DNA from: Lysinibacillus contaminans
GTDB taxonomy: Bacteria; Bacillota; Bacilli; Bacillales_A; Planococcaceae
Assembly (NCBI RefSeq): GCF_001278945.1
Contig: NZ_LGRV01000007.1
Coordinates: forward strand, 362,842 to 426,841
Reading direction: 5' to 3'
DNA length: 64,000 bases
The notes beneath the pieces are model-generated. The model had not been told where the DNA came from, made no database searches, and saw only the letters and a list, made by a program, of their open reading frames with translations. The translations under genes and the position numbers were made by a program. Each line of letters starts with the position of its first letter. The stretch's first letter is position 1. This document shows, piece by piece, positions 17,237 to 26,685 of the stretch.

Positions 17237-20200
17237 TTGAAGAGTAAATTAAGAGTAGGCATAATAACGAGCCTTTTATTAGCCCCAGCGGCGATTGTCA
17301 ATGCACAAGAACAAGAGGCAACAACTCAAAATATAACACAATCGATATACAATCATGCGATAGCTGCGATAGAAAGTAAAGACCAGCTACAATTAATGTA
17401 TAAAAATTTAACGGATAAATCTTCTCTTGATGAGATTACGATTGCAGAAAGTCGTGTTGGTGGGTTAATATCTGAAGGTTTTACTGCAGATGAAATAACT
17501 TTCGTAGAAGCAAAATTAAAGTATGTTCGAGCACAAAAGACACTACTGACAAAAATTAAATCACTCGGTACAAATATTAATAAGTTAACGTATACAAGTA
17601 GCTCGCTAGTACGAGATGTGGAAGTAGAATATAACGTATACCTTGATTTTATGAACGAGGAAATAGAAAATTCATATGCAAAGGTTCAAAAGACGTTTAA
17701 AGATGCAGTAACTGTAGCTCCACAAACGGCAATCACTTCTATGCTTGGATTAGCCGTTCAATATGGCCATGACGAAACAGCTCGAAAGGCATACTTTAAA
17801 ACTAATGGAGCAGATATTGACAAGCTAGAGACAATGAAATTTGCTGTCGCTACTATAGGTGATGCTATTAAAAATTTAGACAACTTGATGAAGGAAGTTG
17901 AGAACCCTACGCCAGATTATGCAAACATTAAAACGATTGTGGCTGAGGTGACAACTGCATACAATACTTTATCAGCGGATAACAAGAAAATTGTAGTCGC
18001 GTACATCCCTAAGGGAAAAACAGTTGCTCCTTATAAAATTTATACGGAAGCGTTGACAAATATCACTACTGCGCAAAAAGTTGAAGATAGTATTACGCAA
18101 TTAAAGGCAAAGACACCAGCAAACTTTGCGAAGGCTACTAACTTTATTAGCGAAGTAGCTGCTATTGAAACAGCTTACGGAAAATTAAACGAAAATGTGA
18201 AGAAGTTTGTGTCGAACTTTATTGATCTTGCACCTTTTAAAGCTGCGGCGGATGTGTCTAAACAAATTACAGCATTGCAAATATCTAGTGACGATTCGTA
18301 TCGTACAGCTGTAAGTAATCTAATGCAAGGATACACAGCCCTATTAAAAAAGGAGTTCGTGAAAAATGCTATAGATTTAACAGAAGCAGAAGAGAATATT
18401 AAATCTGCTGTGGCAATAGAAGTACTTATTAAGGATATAAAGGGTACGGCACCCGCAGATATAATGACAAAAATTAATGCTGCACGTGGAGCTTACGACA
18501 GTCCTTCAACAACAGCAAATGTGAAAAAAATTATCAATAACCTAACTGAATTAACAGATTGGGAAAAGAAATATAGTGATTCTTTAAATGTTGATAAGTT
18601 AATCGCTGCATTAAATCCAACGGCAACTACATTTGAAAGTCTAACAATCGCAGCTCAAGCAGCATTTGACAAATTAGGAGCTACAGAAAAAAGTTTAGTG
18701 AAAGATTTTAAAAAGCTTGAACTTTATTTTATATATGCGGATTTATCGAGAAAAGTGAATGCACTAAAGTCGACACAAGCAGACTATCAAGCACAAACTA
18801 AAGCTCTACAAATAGAGGTGGGTAAATTAAACTCATCAACTGCTGAGGTTGATGCAGTAGTAGCACTAGATGCAATTAAAACGAAGCTAAGTGAAAAGCT
18901 GGCTGATCTTTCAAAAGTAGAAACGGATCTAGAAACGGTTCTAACAAAAATTGAGGCATTAAAAAATTCTCAAAATCTTGTGCAAGATATGCTGGATGCA
19001 CGAAAATTATACGAGGCACTAGATGCACCTACTAAAAAGCGTGTGACAAACCTAAAAGTGTTAACGGATTTAGAGAAGTCTCATAAAGCCGTGATAAGTG
19101 TAGTTTCGCTTGTGGAAAAACTAGATCCAGCAAGTAAGGACTATATTAAAAAAGCAAAGTCAGCAAATACTGCTTATCTAAAGCTTGATGAAGCAAAGCG
19201 TACGTATGTAAAAAACTATAGCACTTTAATAAGTGATAGAGTTGCTGCAATGGGCGTGATTACGCAAATCGATGCGTTAAAGACAACCCAAAAAACATAT
19301 AAAGCAAATGTTCAAGCTGCAAAAGATGCGTATGGCGCATTGTCGCCATCAGCATTAGCCCTTGTGACAAACCACGGTGCTCTTTTGACAGCGGAAGGAT
19401 ATATTACGACTGCAAAAGTATTTGATGATCGCGTACTAGCACTAGTAAATGAGCCTGCTGAAACAATTGTAGCGAAGGTAGCGGCACTTGTTGCAGAATA
19501 TAAAATTATGGACAAAAATGCGAAAAAGCTAGTAGAACAAGCAAAAACATTAACAACATACGAAAAAAATAATAGTGCTGTCGTTAAGGTCATTAATTTA
19601 ATCACAGCATTAAATCCGAATAGTAAAGATTACACGAAAAAAGTACTTGCAGCGCGTAAAGCATATAATGCTTTGGATGAAGTGTCACAAAAACGTGTCA
19701 CAAACTATGCGAACTTGACAGCTGTTGAAGATGTTGCTTCACTTATCGGCTTAATTGCCACATTGAAGCCAACAAGTAAGACCTTCCTAAAAGATTTACA
19801 AACAGCGCGTACGAATTATGATGCACTTCCTGAAGAAAAAAAGGAGGCCATTATTAACTACGAAGTGCTTGTGAAAGCAGAAACAGAACTAGCATCTGCA
19901 CATACGGTCATAGCTCTTATTGAAGTAGCTTTACCAGGAGAAGAAGATTATTTAACGAAGCTGATGAATGCGCGTATAGCGTACGATAAGTTACCGTCTG
20001 GACAAAAGAAATTAGTCTCTAACATTAAAGATTTAACAAACCGTGAAAGAGAAGTAAAGCCAATTTTAAGTGTTATGGTACAAATTGAAAATTTAGAGCC
20101 TGAACAAAGTAACTTTGTAAGTAAGGTAAATTCAGCACGTAAAGCTTATGATAAATTAACAAAAGATCAGAAAAAATATGTAAATAACATTGCCACATTA

Positions 20201-21190
20201 CAAAACTATGAGCCAGTATCAACAGTAATCGAGTTAATTAGTAAATTAAAATCATCAAGTAAAACATTCCATGAGGATACGACAAAGGCACGAGCACTCT
20301 ATGATGCACTTTCAGCAGACTTGAAGCAATATGTAGCGAACTACCACTTACTACAAGCAGCTGAAACAAGTATTTTAGGCGGTGGGAATGTAGTACAAAT
20401 GATAAATGATTTATCATCAGTCGATCCAAAGCAATATATTAAACGAATAGAAGAAATTAGAGCCGCATATAATGCATTGCCGAAAGATCAACAAAAAGCG
20501 GTTGAAAACTATAAAGTACTGCAAGATCAGGAGAAGATTGTGAAGCCAGTTATGAGCGTTGTTGCAGAGATTGAAAAACTGATGACGGCGAGAGACATGG
20601 AAAGCCAATATCAAAAGATTTTAAAGGCTTATGATAAATTAACGGCCACTCAACGAAGATATGTTTATAACGAGCAAGTTTTATTATCACTAGATAGTGT
20701 TATTAAAGTGTATAAGAGCATTGCGGAGTTAAAACCAAACGACAAAATGTACTTTGGTATGCTTGAATTGGTGCGTAGAGATTATGACAGCTTAAGTTCC
20801 ACAGATAAGCAAAAGGTTGCAAACTACTCAGTCTTATTAGAAGCTGAGCAAAATATGAGTGAAGTGAAGAAAGTAGTTGCGCTTATCGCGGGCTTATCGA
20901 CAACCTCTAGCACATATGTACAAGATGTAGCGAATGCATCAGCAGCCTATAAAGCTTTAAATTCAAAGGTAAGGGGACAAGTACTTAATGAGGATGTACT
21001 GAAAAAGGCAGAAAAAGATGTAGCGGTAGTGTTAAAAGTGGTGAATGCAATTGCGATACTTGACCCGGATGACAGAAGTTTTGAGAAAAAAGTGTTAGCT
21101 GCGCAAAAATTATATAGTGCACTAACAATTGAACAACAGGGTCTTGTGTATAATTTCCGCGTACTGCAAGAGTATCTGGACATGCAATAA
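17237..21190 (+). CDS. Giant secreted helical-repeat protein (1317 aa)
   Basis: I do not recognise a named family. TTG at 17237 is the likely start: AAAGGGTGG stands at proper distance and a clean signal peptide follows (MKSKLRVGIITSLLLAPAAI, cleavage near VNAQ). From about residue 190 to the end, a degenerate unit of 55-75 residues is repeated about 20 times. Its pattern is V-x-x-L-I-x-x-L-x-P-x-S-K-x-Y, then A-R-x-A-Y-x-A-L, then K-x-x-V-x-N-Y-x-x-L-x-x-A-E. It looks all-helical, lysine-rich and cysteine-free, as expected of a rod-like surface protein. It has no SLH, LysM, LPXTG or membrane tail, so anchoring is unexplained. A terminator-like hairpin follows. Confidence 0.8.
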   Translation: MKSKLRVGIITSLLLAPAAIVNAQEQEATTQNITQSIYNHAIAAIESKDQLQLMYKNLTDKSSLDEITIAESRVGGLISEGFTADEITFVEAKLKYVRAQKTLLTKIKSLGTNINKLTYTSSSLVRDVEVEYNVYLDFMNEEIENSYAKVQKTFKDAVTVAPQTAITSMLGLAVQYGHDETARKAYFKTNGADIDKLETMKFAVATIGDAIKNLDNLMKEVENPTPDYANIKTIVAEVTTAYNTLSADNKKIVVAYIPKGKTVAPYKIYTEALTNITTAQKVEDSITQLKAKTPANFAKATNFISEVAAIETAYGKLNENVKKFVSNFIDLAPFKAAADVSKQITALQISSDDSYRTAVSNLMQGYTALLKKEFVKNAIDLTEAEENIKSAVAIEVLIKDIKGTAPADIMTKINAARGAYDSPSTTANVKKIINNLTELTDWEKKYSDSLNVDKLIAALNPTATTFESLTIAAQAAFDKLGATEKSLVKDFKKLELYFIYADLSRKVNALKSTQADYQAQTKALQIEVGKLNSSTAEVDAVVALDAIKTKLSEKLADLSKVETDLETVLTKIEALKNSQNLVQDMLDARKLYEALDAPTKKRVTNLKVLTDLEKSHKAVISVVSLVEKLDPASKDYIKKAKSANTAYLKLDEAKRTYVKNYSTLISDRVAAMGVITQIDALKTTQKTYKANVQAAKDAYGALSPSALALVTNHGALLTAEGYITTAKVFDDRVLALVNEPAETIVAKVAALVAEYKIMDKNAKKLVEQAKTLTTYEKNNSAVVKVINLITALNPNSKDYTKKVLAARKAYNALDEVSQKRVTNYANLTAVEDVASLIGLIATLKPTSKTFLKDLQTARTNYDALPEEKKEAIINYEVLVKAETELASAHTVIALIEVALPGEEDYLTKLMNARIAYDKLPSGQKKLVSNIKDLTNREREVKPILSVMVQIENLEPEQSNFVSKVNSARKAYDKLTKDQKKYVNNIATLQNYEPVSTVIELISKLKSSSKTFHEDTTKARALYDALSADLKQYVANYHLLQAAETSILGGGNVVQMINDLSSVDPKQYIKRIEEIRAAYNALPKDQQKAVENYKVLQDQEKIVKPVMSVVAEIEKLMTARDMESQYQKILKAYDKLTATQRRYVYNEQVLLSLDSVIKVYKSIAELKPNDKMYFGMLELVRRDYDSLSSTDKQKVANYSVLLEAEQNMSEVKKVVALIAGLSTTSSTYVQDVANASAAYKALNSKVRGQVLNEDVLKKAEKDVAVVLKVVNAIAILDPDDRSFEKKVLAAQKLYSALTIEQQGLVYNFRVLQEYLDMQ

Positions 21191-21205
21191 ATAAGCTATG
21201 ATGAG

Positions 21206-21246
21206 AGGGGCTGTCCTAAAAGTTATTTTGGGATAGCTCCTTTATT
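21206..21246 (+). terminator. Terminator after the helical-repeat gene
   Basis: GGGGCTGTCCTAAAA pairs with TTTTGGGATAGCTCC (some G-T pairs), then a T-rich stretch. The 15-mer GGCTGTCCTAAAAGT recurs at 39029. Confidence 0.65.
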
Positions 21247-21267
21247 ATCTAGGGAGGAAGTACATTC

Positions 21268-21930
21268 ATGAATAAAAGAAATCAATCGAAGTTTATAATG
21301 TCTTTATCGGCTTCAGTTTTAGTAGGGTCTTTTGTATATGCAGTTCCAGCAACAGCAACTAGCATGCCATTTACAGATGTTAAAAATGAAGGTAGTGAAG
21401 TGGAGTTATATAAGGCAGTTAGTGACTTATACAGTAGGGGAGTTGTCTTTGGTACGACTTCCACAACATTTAGTCCATATGAGAACTTAACTCGTGGAGA
21501 AGCAGCGACCTTTTTAGCTGAAGCACTACAGTTAGATACGAGAAATATAGAAAATCCAGGGTTCGAAGATGTTCCAACGTCTCATAACTATTATGGACCT
21601 ATTGCGGCACTTGCGGCGAACAACATTATTCAAAAAGGAGAAAACTATAATCCAAATAGCCCTATTACACGTAGTCAAATGGCTAAAATTTTGACACTTG
21701 GTTTTCAATTAGAACAGGCGACAAAGCTTTCGGCGCCATTTTCGGATTTCACAAGTGACACTGAAACAAATGAGTACATTCAAACATTGGTAAACTACTC
21801 AATTACACAAGGGATTACAACTACGCAATTTTCTCCTTATACAAATGTAAAACGAGGGCAAATGTCTTTATTCATTTATCGTACGCTTGAAAAGTTTGAA
21901 GAAGATTTTTATATTACGGAAATTGAATAA
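21268..21930 (+). CDS. Small SLH-only surface protein (220 aa)
   Basis: A secreted protein made almost entirely of three SLH domains after a signal peptide (cleavage near TATS). The motifs are TRGE, TRSQ and KRGQ, and the domains start at MPFTDVKNEG, PGFEDVPTSH and APFSDFTSDT. With only about ten acidic residues beyond the third SLH, it has no catalytic or structural module. It could cap or compete for wall-polysaccharide sites, or act with another protein. AGGGAGG precedes the ATG. It has its own terminator, so it is probably monocistronic. Confidence 0.88.
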   Translation: MNKRNQSKFIMSLSASVLVGSFVYAVPATATSMPFTDVKNEGSEVELYKAVSDLYSRGVVFGTTSTTFSPYENLTRGEAATFLAEALQLDTRNIENPGFEDVPTSHNYYGPIAALAANNIIQKGENYNPNSPITRSQMAKILTLGFQLEQATKLSAPFSDFTSDTETNEYIQTLVNYSITQGITTTQFSPYTNVKRGQMSLFIYRTLEKFEEDFYITEIE

Positions 21931-21936
21931 ATAATT

Positions 21937-21972
21937 AATCACTCTAATGTAATTAATAGAGTGATTTTTTAA
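21937..21972 (+). terminator. Terminator of the SLH-only gene
   Basis: AATCACTCT pairs with AGAGTGATT, followed by six T. Confidence 0.8.
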
Positions 21973-22137
21973 AAAACTAATATAGGAAAATTAAGGTAAT
22001 AATGGTATCTTAGAATTATGTAGATTGTAGGCTGCGTGAAGCCTGATTAATAGGAGTCAATAAATAGAGGGATATGGTTAAAATTGATGGATATTAATTT
22101 GGGCTTTTTATACAAGTAATGCTTATAGGAGGTATCT

Positions 22138-23220
22138 ATGTTTAAAAAAATTTTGGGCATTGTCGTACTATTTCTTATTTTACAAGTTACATCCTGTTTA
22201 GGAAGTTTAACTAGCGTGAGTACAGCTGTTGCTGCACCTAATCTAGTAAAAGATGTACCAGTATCGCACTGGGCAAATTCTTCTATTCAACATATGTTAA
22301 CAAAACGATATATGCCTACATATGCGGATGGAACCTTTAAACCGGAGCAAGTAATTACGCGTGCTGAGGCAGCGAGCGCTATTGCCCGATCTATGCAGGT
22401 AAATCTAGAAAGTTCTTTTTTACCTAACTTTAATGATTTATCTATAACGCACCCATACTACAAAGAAATATGTAAATTAGTAGAAATTGGCGTTTTGCAA
22501 AACAATGATGTCTTCCATCCAGAAGAGCCATTAAAACGAATGCATATCGCAAAAATGTTAACACTTGCTTACGAAATTGAAGTAGATACCAAAAATAAAA
22601 GTAAATTTACTGATGTTCTAGGTACGCATTGGGCCAAAGATTATATTGAATCTTTAGCTGATGTGGGTGTTATTCAAGGTATAGACCCGAAACATTTTGC
22701 GCCGAATAGATTGGTGACACGTGCACAATTAGCGGTATTAGTGGAGCGTAGTATTGACTTCAATCAAAAGGTTAAGAAATTTGAAGTAGCTTACGATTAT
22801 CTATCAAAAGATTATATCCCTACTGTGAATTTTTCGACAGTTTGGTCACAGGACGTGATTCGATTAATAAATGTCGAACGACAGAAGAATAAGCTAAATC
22901 TACTTACAAATGATACGCCATTGACACAAATCGCCATCATAAAAGCGCAGGATATGGTGAATTTGAATTATTTTGAGCACGTCTCACCTTATTACGGAGC
23001 ACCGTGGGATTTAGCGACTTTGTTTGATTATTCGTATACAAGTTTTGGTGAAAATATTGCAAGAAATATTCCGTCACCCGAGGCTGCTGTGAAGGCATGG
23101 ATGGCTTCACCAACACATCGTGATAACATTATGAAAACTAATTATACGAATACTGGTGTAGCTGTCGAGAAGGATAATAAAGGAAATTACTACTGGGTTC
23201 AAATGTTTTCTAGTCAATAA
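22138..23220 (+). CDS. SLH protein with C-terminal CAP (SCP/PR1-like) domain (360 aa)
   Basis: Three SLH domains at about residues 38-85 (TRAE), 98-148 (KRMH, divergent) and 158-210 (TRAQ) precede a CAP domain at about 232-358. The CAP part has VIRLINVERQKNKLNLL, NYFEHVSPY, SFGENIA and AWMASPTHRDNIMKTNYTNT, the usual bacterial YkwD-type signatures with the conserved His and Glu. Such proteins are secreted; their activity is not settled. The signal region reads LILQVTSCLGS, where VTSC fits a lipobox, but an AVAA site follows 15 residues later. Lipoprotein and SLH-anchored forms are both possible. GGAGG precedes the ATG, and a terminator follows. Confidence 0.87.
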   Translation: MFKKILGIVVLFLILQVTSCLGSLTSVSTAVAAPNLVKDVPVSHWANSSIQHMLTKRYMPTYADGTFKPEQVITRAEAASAIARSMQVNLESSFLPNFNDLSITHPYYKEICKLVEIGVLQNNDVFHPEEPLKRMHIAKMLTLAYEIEVDTKNKSKFTDVLGTHWAKDYIESLADVGVIQGIDPKHFAPNRLVTRAQLAVLVERSIDFNQKVKKFEVAYDYLSKDYIPTVNFSTVWSQDVIRLINVERQKNKLNLLTNDTPLTQIAIIKAQDMVNLNYFEHVSPYYGAPWDLATLFDYSYTSFGENIARNIPSPEAAVKAWMASPTHRDNIMKTNYTNTGVAVEKDNKGNYYWVQMFSSQ

Positions 23221-23300
23221 GTCGTTGTGTAACAAAGCGTGTCATATATTACAGGAATGTTACAAAGATTTGAAAAAAGTGAAGAGAATGTCGTTTTATA

Positions 23301-23347
23301 AACGCTGATAGACGTGAAAACGTTGTTATATCAGTGTTTTTTTTTAT
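23301..23347 (+). terminator. Terminator after the CAP-SLH gene
   Basis: AACGCTGATA pairs with TATCAGTGTT around an AACGT-rich loop, followed by a long T-run. Confidence 0.75.
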
Positions 23348-23445
23348 TTTCTAAACCGTTACACAATTGAAAAATTTAAACGGCAAAAATTGTGTTAGTC
23401 TATGAATAGGCAAAAAAGAGCAGTCGAGAGGGGTATAACAAAAGT

Positions 23446-24375
23446 ATGAATAAGAAATGGTTATTACCGATTTTTGCATCATTTATGTTTTTTACAGCAA
23501 CTCCAATAGATAACGCTGAAGCAGCAACAGCATCTGATTTAACTGCAACAGCGACTAAATATTTAAATACTCCATATGTATATGGTGGTACAACAACAAG
23601 TGGTTTTGATTGTTCTGGTTTTACTTCTAAAGTATTTTCAGACTTAGGTGTTAAACTTAACCGTACATCTAGTTCACAATATCAGCAAGGTACTGCGGTT
23701 TCGAAAAGCGATCTTGAAGTAGGAGACTTACTATTCTTTAATACAAGTGGTAGTGGTATTTCACATGTTGCGATATACATAGGTGACAGTAAAATGATAC
23801 ACTCACAAACTGGTAAGGGTGTTAGTTATTCAGATATGAATGACCCTTATTATTGGGGTTCACGCTATGTGGGTGCTAAACGTGTTACAACATTAGATAG
23901 CGAGCAGCAAGAGCAAGTTGAAAAAGTGGCGGAAGTAAAAGAAGCAACTATTGATTTTTCAGTTTATGCTTCTCGTGCTGAAGTAGCAGTTCAAATTGCA
24001 AAAAAATTAAACCTTGATACATCAAATAATGAAACAGGCTTTGTTGATGTAAAACCAACATATGAGCATGCAGGTGCGATTGCAGCTGTTGCGAAACTAG
24101 GTATTTTCGAAGGCGATAGCAATGGTAAATTTAACCCAGCATCACCAATGACAAGAGCTCAAATTGCAAAAGTTTTAGTAGTTGCCTTTGGAATTGAGAA
24201 CCAAGGCGAAGAAATAACATTTAATGATGTTCCAGAAAATCATTGGGCTACTAAGTATATTTCAATTCTAGCTTCTAACGGCATTACATCTGGTAACGAT
24301 GACGGAAGCTTTGGTTATAACGAAATGTTAAAAATCAAACAACTAGAAACATTTATTAATAGAATCCAAAAATAG
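23446..24375 (+). CDS. NlpC/P60 peptidoglycan hydrolase with C-terminal SLH domains (309 aa)
   Basis: Secreted wall hydrolase. After a signal peptide (cleavage near AEAATA), an NlpC/P60 domain covers about residues 30-145. It has the catalytic Cys in TTSGFDCSGFTSKVF, His in GSGISHVAIYIGD and the third polar residue in MIHSQTGKG. It should cut gamma-D-Glu to diamino-acid bonds in peptidoglycan stems. A linker leads to SLH modules. The first is only a half, keeping SRAEVAVQIAKKLNLDTS but lacking the front. Two complete ones follow (TRAQ, then a divergent KIKQ). Surface anchoring through wall polysaccharide would confine the enzyme. GAGAGGGG precedes the ATG. Confidence 0.9.
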   Translation: MNKKWLLPIFASFMFFTATPIDNAEAATASDLTATATKYLNTPYVYGGTTTSGFDCSGFTSKVFSDLGVKLNRTSSSQYQQGTAVSKSDLEVGDLLFFNTSGSGISHVAIYIGDSKMIHSQTGKGVSYSDMNDPYYWGSRYVGAKRVTTLDSEQQEQVEKVAEVKEATIDFSVYASRAEVAVQIAKKLNLDTSNNETGFVDVKPTYEHAGAIAAVAKLGIFEGDSNGKFNPASPMTRAQIAKVLVVAFGIENQGEEITFNDVPENHWATKYISILASNGITSGNDDGSFGYNEMLKIKQLETFINRIQK

Positions 24376-24464
24376 TAAATAAATGGTTTTATTTTCGATT
24401 TGAATAAGGGCTATATTTAAATTGAATAATTGCAGGGAAAGTTCTTTTAAATAATGTATAATTT

Positions 24465-24500
24465 GAAGAGGGTTTGCAATTGCAAGCTCTCTTCTTTTTA
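24465..24500 (+). terminator. Terminator after the NlpC-SLH gene
   Basis: GAAGAGGGTTTGCAA pairs with TTGCAAGCTCTCTTC, then TTTTT. Confidence 0.8.
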
Positions 24501-24626
24501 TGAAAATTCTTAGGAAACGGGGTGAAAGCGAAAAGAGAATCGAACAGTAATATTGTATGATGTTTTGTCTAGTGAATTTTGATAGAATAGACACGTGATT
24601 AGAACAAGAAGGGAGGAAATAAGACA

Positions 24627-26528
24627 TTGAACATTAAAAAAATCAGTCTTATCTTATGCGTCTTATTCATTTCAGCTTCTATGTTTACTATACATAGTGC
24701 AAATGCCAGTGGAGGGTTTGAAGATGTACCTCAAAAGCATGAAGCTTATGAAGAGATCAATTATTTAGTTAGTTTAGGTGTTATCAAAGGATATACAGAA
24801 AAAGGAAAACAATACTACAAACCTTATAATAATGTGACACGTGGACAAGTAGCAAAAATGGTCGTTGTTGCCTCTGGGAACAAGCCATTAGTCGTAAAAA
24901 AGTCTAGCTTTACAGATGTTACAGTCGGAACAGAGTTATCAGGATATGTGGAGCGTGCCATACAATTAGGGTATTTTGTCACAAATACAAAAGGGCAATT
25001 TTTACCGAATAAGCCTTTAACACGTGATGAAATGAGTCATGTTTTGACAAAGGCATTTAATTTAGATGCCAGTGCATATGAAAATATAGATTCGCCGTTT
25101 TTAGACGTAGGAATTACACATAGTTATGTTAAATATGTGAATACGATTTATTATAACGGGATTACAAGAGGTAGCGGACAATACTATAAACCAGATAGTC
25201 AAGTAACACGCGCACAGTTTGCACTATTTGTCGCACGTGCAAAGAGTGAAAAATATCGTTTAGAGCTTCCTGTAAAGGGTGAATCAGTACCAGATACATC
25301 GCAAGTTATTGGGTTAGTACAAGTAACAGCGGATGGTGTAACTATTCGTAAATCGAAGGATTCTTCTTCATCTAATAATGTTGTCGGGACTGTCAATAAA
25401 GGTGGTAAATTATCTGTTTATGCGGTAGAGGGTGACTGGTTGAAAGTGACCTATAAGGGCGCATACGCATATATTCAGAAAAAATCCGCACAATTTTTAG
25501 ACGCTGATGGACAAGCATTAGGATCTGTTCAGAAAGAAGTGACAACGACAGCTGCTATTAATTTATATGTAAAAGCAACTTCTTCTTCAAAGGTCATTTC
25601 TACTATAAAAAAAGATGTGACATTACCAGTGTATAAGACTGTTGGTGGTTATTATTTAACAATTGTTAACGGCCTACCTGGATATATTGTCGCAGATAGC
25701 ACTGTCGATGTTGAAACAGAAGAGCCTGTTGCACCGAATCCACCACCTATTACACCTCCTGTTTCAGGAAATGTTTTAGGGAGAGTAACGGTTGACAACC
25801 TAAATGTTCGAAGTTCAGCAGATAATACTTCTACTGTGTTAGGTAAGCTTAAAAAAGGAGAGTCTGTCCAAGTTGGCAAAATAAATGGCTATTGGGCAGA
25901 AATCACATATAGCGGTCAAACAGGTTATGTTCATAAATCCTATTTAAAACTATTGAATCAAACTGGAAATGCATTGCAAAATCGTATCATTGTTATTGAT
26001 CCAGGTCATGGCGGAAAAGACCCAGGTACTGTTAACGGTTCTTATTCTGAAAAAGCTATTACATTAAAAGTCAGTACACTTGTGAAGCAGAAGCTTGAAG
26101 CTGCTGGTGCTAATGTATTGATGACGCGTACTGGTGATACATATCCCTCTTTACAGGATCGTGTAGATTTTACAAATGCAAACTATGGTGAAGTTTTCGT
26201 GAGTATTCATGTAAACTCCGCTGCAAATACCTCTGCACAAGGCACTGAGACATATTATGCTGTGACAACAGGTGATATGCATCAAGAGGATATTGATTTA
26301 GCTACATTTGTAAATAATCAAATTGTCACGAATTTAGATATGAAAAACCGTGGTGTTAAAGAGCAACAATATTATGTTATTCGTAATCAATTGATTCCTT
26401 CGATTTTAGTGGAGCTTGGCTTTTTAACGAATGATTCGGATCGCAATAAGCTGACGAATGAACGTTATATGGAGTTGTATGCTGAATCTATTTATAAAGG
26501 GATTTTGCAATACTATACGAAAAAATAA
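24627..26528 (+). CDS. SLH - SH3b - N-acetylmuramoyl-L-alanine amidase (633 aa)
   Basis: A modular autolysin. Three SLH domains (about 28-210; TRGQ, TRDE, TRAQ) are followed by three bacterial SH3 domains. The first and third have the motif VTIRKSKDS / LNVRSSADN; the middle one has INLYVKATS. A C-terminal Amidase_3 domain starts near residue 453. Zinc ligands are visible as His in DPGHGGKDPG, Glu in SEKAITL and His in SIHVNSAAN. The catalytic Glu is in LVELGFL. It should cleave the MurNAc-L-Ala bond. The start is TTG, 12 bases after GGGAGGA, leading to a good signal peptide. A shared bidirectional terminator follows. Confidence 0.92.
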   Translation: MNIKKISLILCVLFISASMFTIHSANASGGFEDVPQKHEAYEEINYLVSLGVIKGYTEKGKQYYKPYNNVTRGQVAKMVVVASGNKPLVVKKSSFTDVTVGTELSGYVERAIQLGYFVTNTKGQFLPNKPLTRDEMSHVLTKAFNLDASAYENIDSPFLDVGITHSYVKYVNTIYYNGITRGSGQYYKPDSQVTRAQFALFVARAKSEKYRLELPVKGESVPDTSQVIGLVQVTADGVTIRKSKDSSSSNNVVGTVNKGGKLSVYAVEGDWLKVTYKGAYAYIQKKSAQFLDADGQALGSVQKEVTTTAAINLYVKATSSSKVISTIKKDVTLPVYKTVGGYYLTIVNGLPGYIVADSTVDVETEEPVAPNPPPITPPVSGNVLGRVTVDNLNVRSSADNTSTVLGKLKKGESVQVGKINGYWAEITYSGQTGYVHKSYLKLLNQTGNALQNRIIVIDPGHGGKDPGTVNGSYSEKAITLKVSTLVKQKLEAAGANVLMTRTGDTYPSLQDRVDFTNANYGEVFVSIHVNSAANTSAQGTETYYAVTTGDMHQEDIDLATFVNNQIVTNLDMKNRGVKEQQYYVIRNQLIPSILVELGFLTNDSDRNKLTNERYMELYAESIYKGILQYYTKK

Positions 26529-26592
26529 TAGATTGATAGAATGGGATGTCTCCCTTTATAATCTTGAGGCACCCCGTTCTATAGTAATAAAT

Positions 26593-26630
26593 AAAACAGC
26601 GATTTCCTGCTATCGGAAATCGCTGTTTTA
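26593..26630. terminator. Bidirectional terminator between convergent SLH genes
   Basis: AAAACAGCGATTTCC pairs perfectly with GGAAATCGCTGTTTT around a 7-nt loop. Confidence 0.88.
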
Positions 26631-26685
26631 TCTTCATTATTCAGTAGAAACCCCTACTATTACGCTGAGGCGTAATAGATTTATT

